NCBI GenBank assembly: GCA_934045075.1
Contig: OW203749.1
Location: 1,178,001 to 1,242,000 of the forward strand
From: Yponomeuta sedellus
Taxonomy: Eukaryota > Arthropoda > Insecta > Lepidoptera > Yponomeutidae
Length of the DNA: 64,000 nt
Direction of reading: 5' to 3'
The notes under the pieces are model-generated. The model saw only the letters and a list, made by a program, of their open reading frames with translations, was not told where the DNA came from and made no database searches. Shown here piece by piece: positions 48,897 through 58,929 of this stretch (its first letter is position 1; each line of letters begins with the position of its first letter). The position numbers were made by a program, and so were the translations under genes.

Positions 48897-49049
48897 ATAA
48901 GCTTTTTAAGATTATTTTGTTTTTTTTTTATTGTGTTATGGCTTAAAGTATTACAAAACACCATAATAATAATAATCAGCTATGACAACGACAGTCATTA
49001 TTATCGCGAAACCCTATGACCGCTACTCTTAGGGCGTGGAACCAGTGTG

Positions 49050-49054
49050 CAGCT
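49050..49054. repeat. Target-site duplication CAGCT (right)
   Basis: Partner of 46101-46105. Confidence 0.9.
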
Positions 49055-49109
49055 GACAGAAGTTCTATTTTTAAAGTTCATTCCGGCCCTTAGGTGGGAA
49101 GTAATTTGA

Positions 49110-49320
49110 ATGAGTTTTTCCCTCCCTATGGAGGGAAGCAGCATTTTCCACCCAATAATCAGATCAAAACAACACTTCCGAGTAAAAGAAATGAAAAAGA
49201 AAATATGGCTTTTAAAAAGTGAAAGTTACTTTGCTGAGTTCCGCGAAAATCCCACAAGCACCATGCGGTTAGTTAATGCACCGCCCTCCCTCACACTTTT
49301 TCTAGCAGAAGCAAGACAAA
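49110..49320. repeat. Old repeat shared with 42965-43090
   Basis: ACCATGCGGTTAGTTAATGC ACCGCCCTCC and the flanking TCCGCGAAAATCCCACAAGC. Confidence 0.55.
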
Positions 49321-49548
49321 GTGGGCTGGCCATATCTGGCGAAGAACCGACAACCGTTGGAGTAAACGTGTTCTTGAGAGACTGCGACTCGGCAAACGTA
49401 GTGTAGGACGCCCTCCGACCAGGTGGGATGACGATCCGCGAAAAACTGCCGGCGGATGCTGGATGCGGTAAGCTGAAGACAGGGCGCTATGGCGCTCATT
49501 AGGGGAGGGCTATGTCCAGCAGTGGACTAAAAAATATAGCCTGAAGAA
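49310..49548 (+). pseudogene. Non-LTR retrotransposon RT C-terminus and tail
   Basis: GGGCTGGCCATATCTGGCGA AGAACCGACAACC through GAAAAACTGCCGGCGGATGC to TATAGCCTGAAGAATATGAA; same element as 32275-32610 with a small deletion. Confidence 0.8.
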
Positions 49549-49711
49549 TATGAAGAAGATACAAATTTGATAGAAAATCGAAAAACACGTGTGACATTAT
49601 GCAATATGTATTAAGGGCGTAATATTCTTCAAGTTCTAACCATGCAACCTTTACTATAATTTCGTGTCTTACTGATTTCCTTCAGCAACGTTCCGTCGTG
49701 AGGTTGTCTGA

Positions 49712-50154
49712 GTGCTTAGTGCGAGTTTGACAGATCCAATCGAATAACTACTAACGCGTTAATCGAGCATCGAGTAGTGAGTATGAGTACGTTAACCGTT
49801 CGAACTGGCAAAACGCTGTCACAGTACAACTCGCACTCGCGTTTATTCGTGTTTTGGCTGGTAAAGGTGTTCACTTCTCAACGTAAACCATTACAACTCG
49901 CACTCAGCAATTTTAATTTTCATACTTGTCGCTAGGTGGCGCTTCCTCGATGCCATAGAAATATGAGTTTACGTTAACACATATTTCTATGGCATCGAGG
50001 AAGCGCCACCTAGCGACAAGTATGGAAATTAAAATTGCAGAGTGCGAGTTGCAATGGTTTACGTTGAGAAGTGAACACGTTTACCAGCCAAAACACGAAT
50101 AAACGCGAGTGCGAGTTCATTCTGTCTAACTGTCAAACTAGCACTAAGCACTCT
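49712..50154. mobile_element. MITE family H, rearranged inverted pair
   Basis: 49712-49977 is the left ~270 bp of one copy. At 49978 it joins head-on to the reverse complement (ATATTTCTATGGCATCGAGG...) of another, ending in the outer CACTAAGCACTC. The result is a long palindrome with two similar outer ends. Confidence 0.75.
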
Positions 50155-50159
50155 GGAAG

Positions 50160-50275
50160 AAGTTGCTTTTGGAATAAGATCGCCAATTGTACTGTGTACC
50201 TTTGTCAATGTTTTCTATTTGTTGTTTTTTTCCAGTGTACAATGAGGAACATTCTTGTCTTATCTTACAATTTAA
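50160..50275. repeat. Tail repeat G
   Basis: GAATAAGATCGCCAATTGTA CTGTGTACC...CAGTGTACAATGAGGAACATTCTTGTC. Confidence 0.55.
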
Positions 50276-50279
50276 CACT

Positions 50280-50740
50280 ATAAATAGTTTTTCTTGTAAG
50301 AAGTCTATTTACGTTCCACTGCAGGGCACATGCCGACTGTCATAGAGAGAATACGGGCTTAATTATCACGCGTGCCCACCGCGGATTGGCAATTCCAAGC
50401 GCTGATATATGTGAACACCTCAGGCGCTCAAGTTTCCTCACGAGTTGAAGCTTATTTCCTTTTAAATCATTCGCTTCGGCTTTTTGTGCTGCTTTTAGAG
50501 AAATCCCTCAAGCGATAAATCACAATTCGAGCTCAAATTTTAAATTAGTCTTTTTGGCACAAAATGTTTGTAAATGTATTAGAGTTTTACACTTTAGTTC
50601 CTCTTAAAATGTACTAAAAATTATAACAAATTAATGTGTAACTAACGTAAACTAGTCTGCATTCCAGTGATTGTTTTTATTCAAGTTTTGTTAAAAGTTT
50701 TAAATGTTTAACTTATTTAATTAGTGCTAATATTAATGTA
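50280..50740. other. No gene recognised
   Basis: AT-rich; nothing supported. Confidence 0.45.
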
Positions 50741-50744
50741 TTAA

Positions 50745-50957
50745 CATAACATAACATTTTACATACTGGCACATACATTGCTTCTGGCCCCACACTAGGA
50801 TACCCTGTGTCGTGGGAACCAGAAACAACGACATCACAAACATGTAAACATCCAAGACCTGGACTTTTTTTTTAATGTTTCCAGCCGGGATTCGAACCCG
50901 GGACCTCTTGCATGGTAGGCAGACGCGCTACCGCTACGCCACAGAGGTCGTCATTGA
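50745..50957 (-). mobile_element. SINE family B, full-length minus copy
   Basis: CATACATTGCTTCTGGCCCC ... CAGCCGGGATTCGAACCCGG ... GCTACCGCTACGCCACAGAG. Confidence 0.85.
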
Positions 50958-50959
50958 AA

Positions 50960-52440
50960 ATGTATTCTTTACTTAAGTCCGGATTTCTAACTTGAATTTT
51001 AAGCTCTGCGAATCAGAGCTAAAAAAGGGTCTTGATCATGTAACTAATCACGTATAAATCTGTGTGCGAAAACAGAATGTTTACTTGGCTTCTTCTTACT
51101 TAGCTTCATAGATATGGGACGCTATTCAATTCAATTCAATTTATTTCAACGTAAAGAATTCACATTCTGTTCGCTGAATGTCAAAGTACAATGTAACATG
51201 AAAGGGAAAGCCGCTGCCTTCGGGCCGTAGTGTAGTGGAGAAAAAGGCAGCGGGAAAAAAAACTCCACTCTGACCATCTTTTCTCAAGTCCTCTTAAATC
51301 TAATACATCAGTTACCGTATACGTATGATAGGATTCCATGATTGCCATTAATATCTTTAAAGGCCAAAGCATTAGTTAATTGCTGTACAGAGGGCGTGGT
51401 AACAGCACTCGTTCACGAATATGTATAAAGAAGAAAGAAAGACATTTATTACACCAACAAGACACATCACAGAAGCAAAAAAAAACCACAAAAAATTACA
51501 TAATATGAGCACACCAGATATAAACGAAATATACAATAAACGAAACAAAATAAAAGACATACGTTTAGCCTGTGGTGTGTCTTAATTTTAATTTCAAAGC
51601 ATTTTGTTAATTGTTTTACATAGGTCGTGAAAACATAACAAGTGCTGCGGCCAGACACACGAACAGCATTCGTTCACGAATATGTATCGCACATAGTGGG
51701 GAGTGTATATCTGATAGGTACGTGACAGTGACATAGAGCCACGTAATGGGCGTTTTTCCTCACAGATAAATTCTGTAGCAATAACTGTCAAATTCGGTCT
51801 TTTATCTGTGGTTTCCTTATAAACCATAGACCAGTGCACGGAGTTTGACAGTGGTTCCAACTATATTTGACATAAGGAAAAATACCCATTGTACGACAGT
51901 CTAGTAAATAATTAGTTTTTGCACACACATGTATGCGTGGAAAGTTACATAATGAAGGCGCTGATCGGATTTTTCCGACAAATTTTTAGCAAAAAATGCT
52001 TACAAAAGGTTTGGTTAAATGTAGGGTGTTAGGTCTGTGGTATTACCCACATTCTGCAGTATTTGAAATAAAGCACGCTTTACAGAAACACTGACTTTCA
52101 ATCGAATTCCGTAACCAACAAGATTTTACTGACACAGTTTAAATATTTTTCAGGTCTCAATGTTATTGCATTTTTTATTTTGCTTATTAATTTCCAAATT
52201 AGCTTTTTATTTGATCGTATTTAGGGAAGCTGCGGGTTTAATTTGTGGTTCCAAAAAAGTCCTTAATTGTGAAGATATATTCATATTTCAAACACAAAAC
52301 TACTTTCAAGTTTTCGAAATTTATTAGTGCAACCTCATGTCTTGAGGTCTTTTGATGGTCTTCAGTCCACAACCAAAAGTGAGATCCATTTCGATGGTAG
52401 AAACCCTACTCTGTCACTCCTAAACCTGGGACGCATCTAA
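50960..52440. other. Unclassified, no gene recognised
   Basis: 51125-51320 contains an AATTCAATTCAATT tract and a GCCGCTGCCTTCGGGCC / AAAAAGGCAGCGGG inverted pair. 51415-51660 has two GTAGTGTTACTT-type retro tails and CTCGTTCACGAATATGTAT twice (51408, 51671). No coding frame is convincing. Confidence 0.4.
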
Positions 52441-52454
52441 TCGCGATTATTTAT

Positions 52455-52905
52455 TAGGTAAAACGTAATTACCTTCTTTCGCGACGTTTCGGCAGCGTTA
52501 CAGAATAGACAGGTAAACAAATCCGCGATAGCTGAGCATTTATTGGAGGCCGGACCGAACCACTGGATCGAGCTGCATCGAGCGAAAGTTCTCTCAACAG
52601 TATTACCGAAGATTCTTTCGGGAAGCAATTGAAATTAAAAAACGCAAGAATTTCAACAGAGACGATGGTTTCAACCTTACGAGTACGTGGAATCCAGTGC
52701 TTAGTAAATTCAAGTCACGCGCCTTATCACCGGACCTATCCGCGGGCGTAGTGAATGTTGTGTGTCGGCCAGCTGCGAAAAATTGAAAGTGACTACTTAC
52801 CCCCAATAATTCACTGCACTCGCCACTTCAGTTTACCCGAGACCACGGCAACTGTACCGCTGCCGACACGTCGGGAAATACGGTATAGTCTGTTAGCTTT
52901 TAGAA
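52455..52905 (+). pseudogene. Penelope-like retroelement, C-terminal (GIY-YIG region) remnant
   Basis: Plus-strand reading gives KSAIAEHLLEAGPNHWIELH RAKVLS and, in another frame, FREAIEIKKRKNFNRDDGFN LTSTWNPVL. SAIAEH...H.I and REAIEI.K...NFNRDDG...W.P are typical of the C-terminal part of Penelope-like elements with a GIY-YIG domain. A frameshift separates the two blocks. Confidence 0.82.
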
Positions 52906-52940
52906 TATACCTCGGCTGCTATCGGATAGAATCGGATATA
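52875..52940. repeat. Repeat I, left part
   Basis: TCTGTTAGCTTTTAGAATAT ACCTCGGCTGCTATCGGATAG, continued at 53558-53710 on the other side of the element below. Confidence 0.7.
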
Positions 52941-53557
52941 CAGGGTGTCTCATTCAAATCGGTCAGTATGGGAAAGTCTGAAACTATAAGACATACGAAG
53001 ATCTGTTCTGAGGAACCATGTCATCGATTTTAATAACAAGAAAAACTGCATTCATACATTTTAAAAAACATCTGTACTCCGTTCGTGAATCGAACCCGGT
53101 GGTTTTGAAAAGAAAAAAAACCTACACTATTTCTATTTAGATATCGATTGTGTAGGTCCTAAGCAGTAAATGTCTGTATGAAACATGATGTCTAAAATGA
53201 ATAAAATGCATTGTTTTCACATACTTTAATTTATTTTAGTAGGTGCGCGAAGTGACCGCCGCCTTTTTCAATACAATATTCAACACGTTTAGGCAACGAT
53301 CTTAATCTTTGAATAAGTATCTACATACTTATTTTAAGTGGGCTTTTAAATTGATTGTTAGTGTTTAATTAATACCTAGAAGTTTTTTTTTTAAACTATC
53401 GGGTTCGATTCCCGAACGGAGTACAGATGTTTTTTAAAATGTATGAATACAGTTTTTCTTGCTATTAAAATCGATGACATGGTTCCTCAGAACAGATCTT
53501 CGTATGTCTTATAGTTTCAGACTTTCCCATACTGACCGATTTGAATGAGACACCCTG
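52941..53557. mobile_element. Mariner-type element with ~160 bp TIRs and TA duplication
   Basis: Ends CAGGGTGTCTCATTCAAATC and complement, flanked by TA (52939-52940, 53558-53559). The TIRs are nearly identical for about 160 bp, including TCCGTTCGGGAATCGAACCC near their inner edge. The interior keeps only a minus-strand transposase end (RSLPKRVEYCIEKGGGHFAH LLK, stop; about 53235-53310), which is the usual C-terminus of mariner/Tc1-type transposases. Confidence 0.85.
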
Positions 53558-54004
53558 TATTCGTGTAATAGAAATATCCGAACTAATATGACACTTTTTC
53601 ACATAACTTTTCAAAAAAGTGAAGAAAATTTTATACAGAGCAGGAAGTAGTATTACACTCAAGTGCTGTCGGCGAAAACCGAAGCCTACTCTAAAGCCCG
53701 AGGTATTAAAAGCTCCGTTTTACCTAATAAATAATCGCGCTTAGACCTGGTTAATATATATAACTACATACGTACTGGGACTATTCGTATAGTTTAGTTT
53801 GTCCCGTGATTTTCGCTATTTGTTCATAGTTAGCCCATTGTAGGTACGCAGCAGGGCTGTAAGTCCACTCCAGCCAGCCAATCTCTCAGGAACCCAGCAG
53901 TGCACCAGTTCGTTGGTCAAATCACCACCACCCAACTCGGACTCGGCCCCCTTCGCGGAGAATGGTCTAACCCTTCCATACAGGAAGGGTATTACATACG
54001 TAAT

Positions 54005-54098
54005 ACAGATAGAGCGCTGGCACGGATAGCCAGAGGTCGCGGGTTCGAATCCCGGCAAGGGTGGAATTTTTAGCCTCTAAATAGGTTTTGAAATTGAT
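54005..54098 (+). mobile_element. SINE family A, fragment
   Basis: GATAGAGCGCTGGCACGGAT AGCCAG, GGTCGCGGGTTCGAATCCCG, TTTAGCCTCTAAATAGG; 5' truncated. Confidence 0.7.
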
Positions 54099-54224
54099 TT
54101 ATTTCAGAGAAGTATAACAATTTACTTATCCTATTTTAGCATTGTTAAATAAATAAATAAATATTTATAGACATATTACACAGATCCCGTTAGCCCTATA
54201 CTAAGTAAGGTTTTTTAAAAAAAA

Positions 54225-54275
54225 AGGAAGAGACCCGTGCCCCAGCAGTGGGGACGTACAAGGGTTGATAACAGT
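54225..54275 (-). repeat. Family E repeat, terminal fragment
   Basis: GGAAGAGACCCGTGCCCCAG CAGTGGGGACGTACAAGGGTTGAT. Confidence 0.7.
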
Positions 54276-54342
54276 CAAAACCACCCAAGACAGTTCAGAT
54301 CGGACACTACGCCATCGGCGCCGCTAACTTTGCCGGTTACCA

Positions 54343-54483
54343 TCATTCGGATGGTCATCCAACCACAAATCGGATGGTCATCCAACCACCAATCGGATGG
54401 TCATCCAACCATCATTTGGATGATCATCTTATCTCCCTTCGGATTGTCATCCACCCAGTTTCGGATGGTCATCCAACCACCTC
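54343..54483. repeat. Six-copy ~24 bp repeat of (TC)GGATGGTCATCCAACC
   Basis: Each unit centres on GGATGGTCATCC, a palindrome apart from its two middle bases. Copies begin near 54348, 54371, 54394, 54416 (variant TTGGATGATCATC), 54439 and 54463. The array ends 28 bp before the CFAP97-like start codon. Confidence 0.85.
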
Positions 54484-54511
54484 GTCTCACTTAGATAGTG
54501 GCGCCATCGCT

Positions 54512-54649
54512 ATGACGTTAATAGGAGCAATTCTGAAGAAGGTTCAGTCGGCTGAAACCTTACGAGCTAGAAAACTGGCTTCGCCCCCGCCAGAGTTGGC
54601 AGACGTGATTGTGGTCACCAAGAAGATGAAAAAGAAGCGGTTTGATAAG
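54512..54649 (+). CDS. CFAP97-like exon 1
   Basis: 46 codons; ATG at 54512, donor AAG|GTTAGT. Ends in a Lys-rich stretch. An open frame upstream reads through the palindromic repeat and is not taken as coding. Confidence 0.6.
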
Positions 54650-57600
54650 GTTAGTACCTTTCAAATCAAATTGAATCAGTTTATTAACCCGTGGTGGAAT
54701 AGGTATAGCCTAACCTTCCGCGATGCAGGAACAGACCCGTGCCCCAGCAGTGGCGGCATACAAGGGTTGATATCGAGGGTAGATCCAGGACATGATTTTT
54801 TTAACATCTTTTGTTATGATTTTTGTTCTCATTTACAAAACAGAAACAAGTATTTAAGCCAGCAAGAAATGCACCTATGTCGAAGGAGCCATCATAAAAG
54901 TCCCTTCGGGAATCTACGTTCGCGCGGACTAGGAAGAAGTGTAACGAAAGTACCCGAAGCTATAAGTACATTCAACATGATCTTTAACCGATACAGTTAA
55001 GGTGCAGAGTTGATTGCCGCCGTAGCGCTACCTATTTCGCTCACGCTAACATTGCCAAACTAATAGTCACCTGCATCGATGACGTTGAATCAACCAATAA
55101 CAACAAAGGCCCGCGGCCTGCCATAAAATGAAACTATCTGATTGGTCGATCAACTTGCCGCACATTCAAAATTTGGTCATCTGCGCAGGTACATCCGCGA
55201 GACTTATTTCTTGTGTAGCACTGTACTGCTATTGCCTTGTAGACTACCAAATTGAGGCAAATAACAACCATTGTCGTGCTTACATTCTATTGAAAAAACT
55301 ATGTATATTAGACTCTAAGGGCGAGATAAATAGTCGCTTCTAAGAACGAGTCTTAGCGAAAGCACTTGCTTAAGAATCGATTTGTCTATCATAGACAGTA
55401 CTTTGGCACTCTCGAAGTCGCGAAACCCGGACTAATTCTTAGCATTGGCCTAAGGACATGCTTAGCTAAGCAAACGTCTATTTTAGTAACGCATTGATAC
55501 TTAGCTAAGTTAGCCTGAAGTAATGCTTAAGGAAGCATGAGTACGGACTTGGGCTAAGCAACGACTATTTATCTCGCCCTAAGTTTAGGTCTTAGTCTAA
55601 GTATTAGACTGAGGACCCCCACCCTCCTTCCCGTCAGTTCAAGCACGTGCGCCCGCGCGTGTCAACATCTCCGCCGCGGTACTCAAGCGCGCCTGACCAC
55701 CGCAAGATGGCGCGCGGCGAGCCTGCGCGCGCGCAGCTCTGGCGAGAGAACTTCCAGCTGCTGACGCGGATCAGTCGGCAGCACTATGCCAGGGTATGTT
55801 TTACAAACCTAAAAAATTCCACCCATGCCGGGATTCGAACCCTCGACCTCTGGCTATCCTAATATTTTAGGCGAAAGTTTGTGAGTGTGTAGGTATACTT
55901 GTTACTTCTTCACGTCTAAACGGCTGGTTCTAATGAAAGAAAGAAAGGTATGGAGGTATGGAGGCATTTGGTACGGAGCTAGCTGACACATAGGCTACTT
56001 TTTACTGCGGAAAAATATCTTATTCCCATTGGAAAATCGATAAACCGCTAGTAGGTAAATGTGCCCCGCGGGCACAGCTAGACTAATATAAAAATGAATC
56101 GCTGAATGTGTTGGTAAGCGCTAATCTCGAGAGCAGCTGAACCGATTTCGCTAATTCTTTTTTTAGAATATTCCTTGAAGTACGAGGCTGGTTCTTACGG
56201 AGAGAATTTTTTTTATTAAAGAATCGACTGTTAATTGGTACGAAGTTTGATGGGTCAGCTAGTTTAACATTAAAATCTTAACCACTATGACAACAATTTT
56301 TAGGACCTACAGAGTAGAACCTAGGATCAACGAATACCGCCAAAAATGGCCGCTTTAGGGCTGATTTTTCAATAGTCAGATAACTTTTATCTGAGGTGTG
56401 GAAATGGCGGTTTGACATAATTTTCATACATAAGGCTGTCAAACCGCCATTTTTATTCCTCAGATAAAAGTTATCTGACTATTGAAAAATCAGCCCTATA
56501 TCGATTAAAGTGTGTTGATATTACGTTCTATATTGAAGCTTGAGGCAAAAGGTAAACAATAGAAAGGGTAATTTATTATGCCAAGTTTGTTATTAATCAG
56601 AAATAAAATAAAAAAATCGACATTGATTGTTAAAAGTATCGTAAAAATATATAATATGTTTGAAAAAAATAAATATCAAATTTAGTTTTGATATTTTGGT
56701 AAATAGTGCATTTTATATACATTTTATTTTAGTAGGTACATAACTTTTTAATAGAATTGTGGCACTATAAATAACCCAAAAAGTCAGCGCTTCACAAATT
56801 TTGAACGTATTATAACACTGCTCATTAAAGATGTAATGTAATGCAAACATTCTAATTTTAAAGATGCTATTTTATTTTCGTTCGGGTTATAACCGCCATT
56901 TTCATTCTCCCAACTTGTTGACGCGAGCGTGCTGTTTCTTCCGATAAAAGTTTGAGAATCACTATTTCTGTGTTTACCTTTTTTCTCAAGCTTCAATAAA
57001 TAGGGTATAGGCTGTAGGTATGTTCTAAAAATAGTTATCGGTGATATTATTACAGTCAAACGCTCTAAACTCAAACTCAGTGCTGTGTGGTGTCGGCCTA
57101 GAGAATAGCACTAACCCAATTCTTACCGCGGGTGTCGTAAAAGGCGACTAAAGGACACAAACCAGGGGTGGGCATCAGCGCCCCCTGCAGTACAATTCCA
57201 CCAAACTGCGATCCCCAACCCGCATGCCCAGCGGGGGATTATGGGAATTACCCCCAATAATGGCACAACCTTGCGCTATGGCGCTCATTAGAGGAGGGCT
57301 AATATAGCATGAAGAAGAAACTCAAAAACTCCGTCCCTACTGACGTGAATAAGAGCGTAACTTGTGGCGGAAGAGCACGATCACCCACTCTTCCCTATAA
57401 GTTAAAAAGTATTAACCAGAAATCTAGACGTTTAGTCACGACAACGTTGTAGTCGCCGTGATCATAGGTACAGTCTATTTATTCTTACTTGTCCAATTTA
57501 GTAAACAAGATTCTAACCTTAAAATTGAGATTAGATGCCTAAACTAGACATTTATTTTTCTCGCAAATTTATGAACTATCATGAACTATGTTTATAAAAT

Positions 57601-58211
57601 TGGCAGCGTGTTATCCAAAAGAGTGTTCCAAGTTACTTCATTTATGGAAATATGGCAGTTTTGGACTAAAAAATACAGTTTACGGGTAGAATCTTTTTTA
57701 CTAAATTGGACAAGTAAGAATAAATAGACTGTATGTATGAGCATCGCGGGTCGTTAACAAATACTACATTCAGCTCCTAAACGAACCCTACACAGGGCAA
57801 GTTAGTCAGTTAGTTAGACCTGAGATTTCCGCACTTAGCCTCATACTTAGTTGGGCCATTGTACGTAGCAAGCGCTGAGGTACGCTAACACCTCAGACAC
57901 TAGGGTTTCCTTACGATGTCTTCCTTCACCGTCGGCGAGTGGTATTGCTACCTACTATAATTTCACAAATGTACGTAACTTGCAAAACAAAGTCATTGGT
58001 ACATGCCGGGGTTCGAACCCACAACCTCCCGATTGAGAAGCCGGCGTTCTACACCGCTTCACTACCGCCCACCGCTCCTACACAGGGCAAGGTGGACAGC
58101 CATTGGGCCCAGCTGCCCCCTCCCTGCCGGCAGTACCACGAGAACCGCGTGGCGCGGCGCGCGCGCATACTGGCTGAGAACCGGGACTTACACAGGCTCT
58201 TTACAACTGCG
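54512..58211 (+). CDS. CFAP97-domain-like (hemingway/CFAP97D1-type) protein, three exons, 3' end not found
   Basis: Exons 54512-54649, 55638-55793, 58086-58211, all phase 0 (140 codons). The product runs MTLIGAILKKVQSAETLRAR...KKKRFDK | FKHVRPRVSTSPPRYSSAPD...ENFQLLTRISRQHYAR | GKVDSHWAQLPPP...ENRVARRARILAENRDLHRL FTTA. The order RP.V.T.PP..., EN..LL..I...Y, KVD.HW, R......EN..L.RL follows CFAP97-domain proteins (vertebrate CFAP97D1/D2, Drosophila hemingway), which act in sperm flagella and cilia. Exon 3 has a good donor GCG|GTACGTGG, so at least one more exon is expected; none was found before 64000. If the open frame instead continues, it would run 27 codons into a repeat, which is unlikely. 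Confidence 0.6.
54695..54778 (-). repeat. Family E repeat, fragment
   Basis: GTGGTGGAATAGGTATAGCC TAACCTTCCGCGATGCAGG ... ATACAAGGGTTGATATCG. Confidence 0.7.
54885..55228 (-). repeat. Interspersed repeat K, copy 2
   Basis: Inverse of 25175-25525. Confidence 0.75.
55319..55579. mobile_element. MITE family J, copy 1 (TAA duplication)
   Basis: Ends GGGCGAGATAAATAGTCG and complement, flanked by TAA (55316-55318, 55580-55582). Interior rich in CTTAGCTAAG palindromes. Harbinger-type target. Confidence 0.85.
55638..55793 (+). CDS. CFAP97-like exon 2
   Basis: 52 codons, acceptor CCCGTCAG|TTC, donor AGG|GTATGT. GC-rich against an AT-rich surround, which supports it as a real exon. Confidence 0.65.
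55800..55865 (-). mobile_element. SINE family A, head fragment
   Basis: TTCCACCCATGCCGGGATTC GAACCCTCGACCTCTGGCTATCC, right after exon 2. Confidence 0.65.
55870..56350. other. Unclassified intron sequence
   Basis: AGGCGAAAGTTTGTGAGTGT ...CTTCTTCACGTCTAAACGGCTG is shared with 12725-12790 and 13258-13300 and marks an old repeat; AATCGCTGAATGTGTTGGTAAGCGC follows. Confidence 0.5.
56358..56496. mobile_element. MITE, GGGCTGATTTTTCAATAGTC ends, TA duplication
   Basis: The arms GGGCTGATTTTTCAATAGTC AGATAACTTTTATCTGA and complement are perfect; flanked by TA. Confidence 0.85.
56500..57070. other. No gene recognised
   Basis: AT-rich; a 96 aa minus-strand frame (57074-56784) has no recognisable motif. 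Confidence 0.4.
57075..57320 (+). repeat. Family F retroelement 3' end
   Basis: GTGCTGTGTGGTGTCGGCCT AGAGAATAGCAC ... CGCTCATTAGAGGAGGGC; internal deletion near the end. Confidence 0.75.
57471..57731. mobile_element. MITE, CAGTCTATTTATTCTTACTT ends, TA duplication
   Basis: TIRs of about 37 bp (to TGTCCAATTTAGTAAA) flanked by TA (57469-57470, 57732-57733): Tc1/mariner type. Confidence 0.85.
57802..58076 (-). mobile_element. SINE family C inserted at the CFAP97-like exon 3 acceptor
   Basis: Minus-strand head (GGGCGGTAGTGAAGCGGTGT, box B GGTTCGAACCCC) at the right, body ACCAATGACTTTGTTTTGCA. Flanked by 15 bp repeats CCTACACAGGGCAAG (57787-57801, 58077-58091), the second of which spans the splice acceptor. 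Confidence 0.9.
58086..58211 (+). CDS. CFAP97-like exon 3
   Basis: 42 codons, acceptor CCTACACAG|GGCAAG lying within the SINE target duplication; donor GCG|GTACGTGG. Confidence 0.6.
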
Positions 58212-58239
58212 GTACGTGGATTTCTGGAATACGACGATA

Positions 58240-58545
58240 CAGATCACATAGATAGAGAACACTTTATTGCACAACCAGAAAAATATCTTTAATGCACTAA
58301 CCCGTGCTAAGGACAGTTTTTAAAAACCTATTTAGAGGCTAAAAATTCCACCCATGCCGGGATTCGAGCCCGCGACCTCTGGCACGGATAGCCAGCACGA
58401 ATGGATATCCGTGCCAGAGGTCGCGGTTTCGAATCCCGGCATGGGTGGAGTTTTTAGCCTCTAATTATAGGTTTTCAGAAAAATATTACAATCATGATTC
58501 TTAAATTTAAGGTTATACAATTAGCGGTCTTCTCAGTCTAGGAGA
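58240..58545. repeat. Tail repeat G split by an inverted pair of SINE A fragments
   Basis: ATAGATAGAGAACACTTTAT TGCACAACCAGAAAAATAT (58247-58288) continues at 58477-58545. Between them, 58290-58390 (minus) and 58395-58470 (plus) are SINE A heads forming a hairpin. Confidence 0.7.
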
Positions 58546-58576
58546 TAGAGCATGAAGAGGATTGGAGAATGATTTA

Positions 58577-58928
58577 CGATATCAACCCTTGTATGTCCCC
58601 ACTGCTGGGGCACGGGTCCCGTCCTGCATCGCAGGAAGGTTAGGCCATACTCAACTACGGGAGCCAAGTCCGGGTTGGTGGAGGATTGTAAGACAGTGGC
58701 GGGCCTTACTGTCTGAAGTTATCAAGCCGCCCATAAGGCCTCTGACATAACATGACAGCCGGCCCCAACGGCTTAACGTGCATTGCTACGCACGGAAGCG
58801 CTAGGAAAATATGCCACTAGCGGTAGTCACGGGACGGTCACCCGTCCCGCGCCTGACTGTTGTTGCTTAACGCAAGTGATGGGTTCCAATCACTCGGTTT
58901 GACTAAGCCACGAGCTCTTCATAATATT
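58577..58928 (+). repeat. Family E repeat, plus copy
   Basis: GATATCAACCCTTGTATGTC CCC to GACTAAGCCACGAGCTCTTC with an internal deletion near 58748. Confidence 0.8.
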
Positions 58929-58929
58929 A

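Larger units (their letters stand above)
46106..49049 (+). mobile_element. Complete RAG1-like (Transib superfamily) DNA transposon
   Basis: A 2,944 bp unit. The left end starts CACGGTGGTACC...GGTCATAGG...AATGACTG. The right end, read inward on the minus strand, starts CACACTGGTTCC...GGTCATAGGG...AATGACTG. So ends share CACnnTGGTnCC plus two inner blocks at slightly different spacing. The element is flanked by CAGCT at 46101-46105 and 49050-49054, a 5 bp duplication as expected for Transib/RAG-type insertion. CACnnTG resembles the RSS heptamer. The single gene inside is intact, so the copy may be autonomous. Confidence 0.93.

Noticed and set aside
57939..58292. Continuous 117 aa frame as the CFAP97-like exon
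   Set aside because: Its start lies in a SINE and its end in a tail repeat; only 58086-58211 has family-like sequence with good splice sites.
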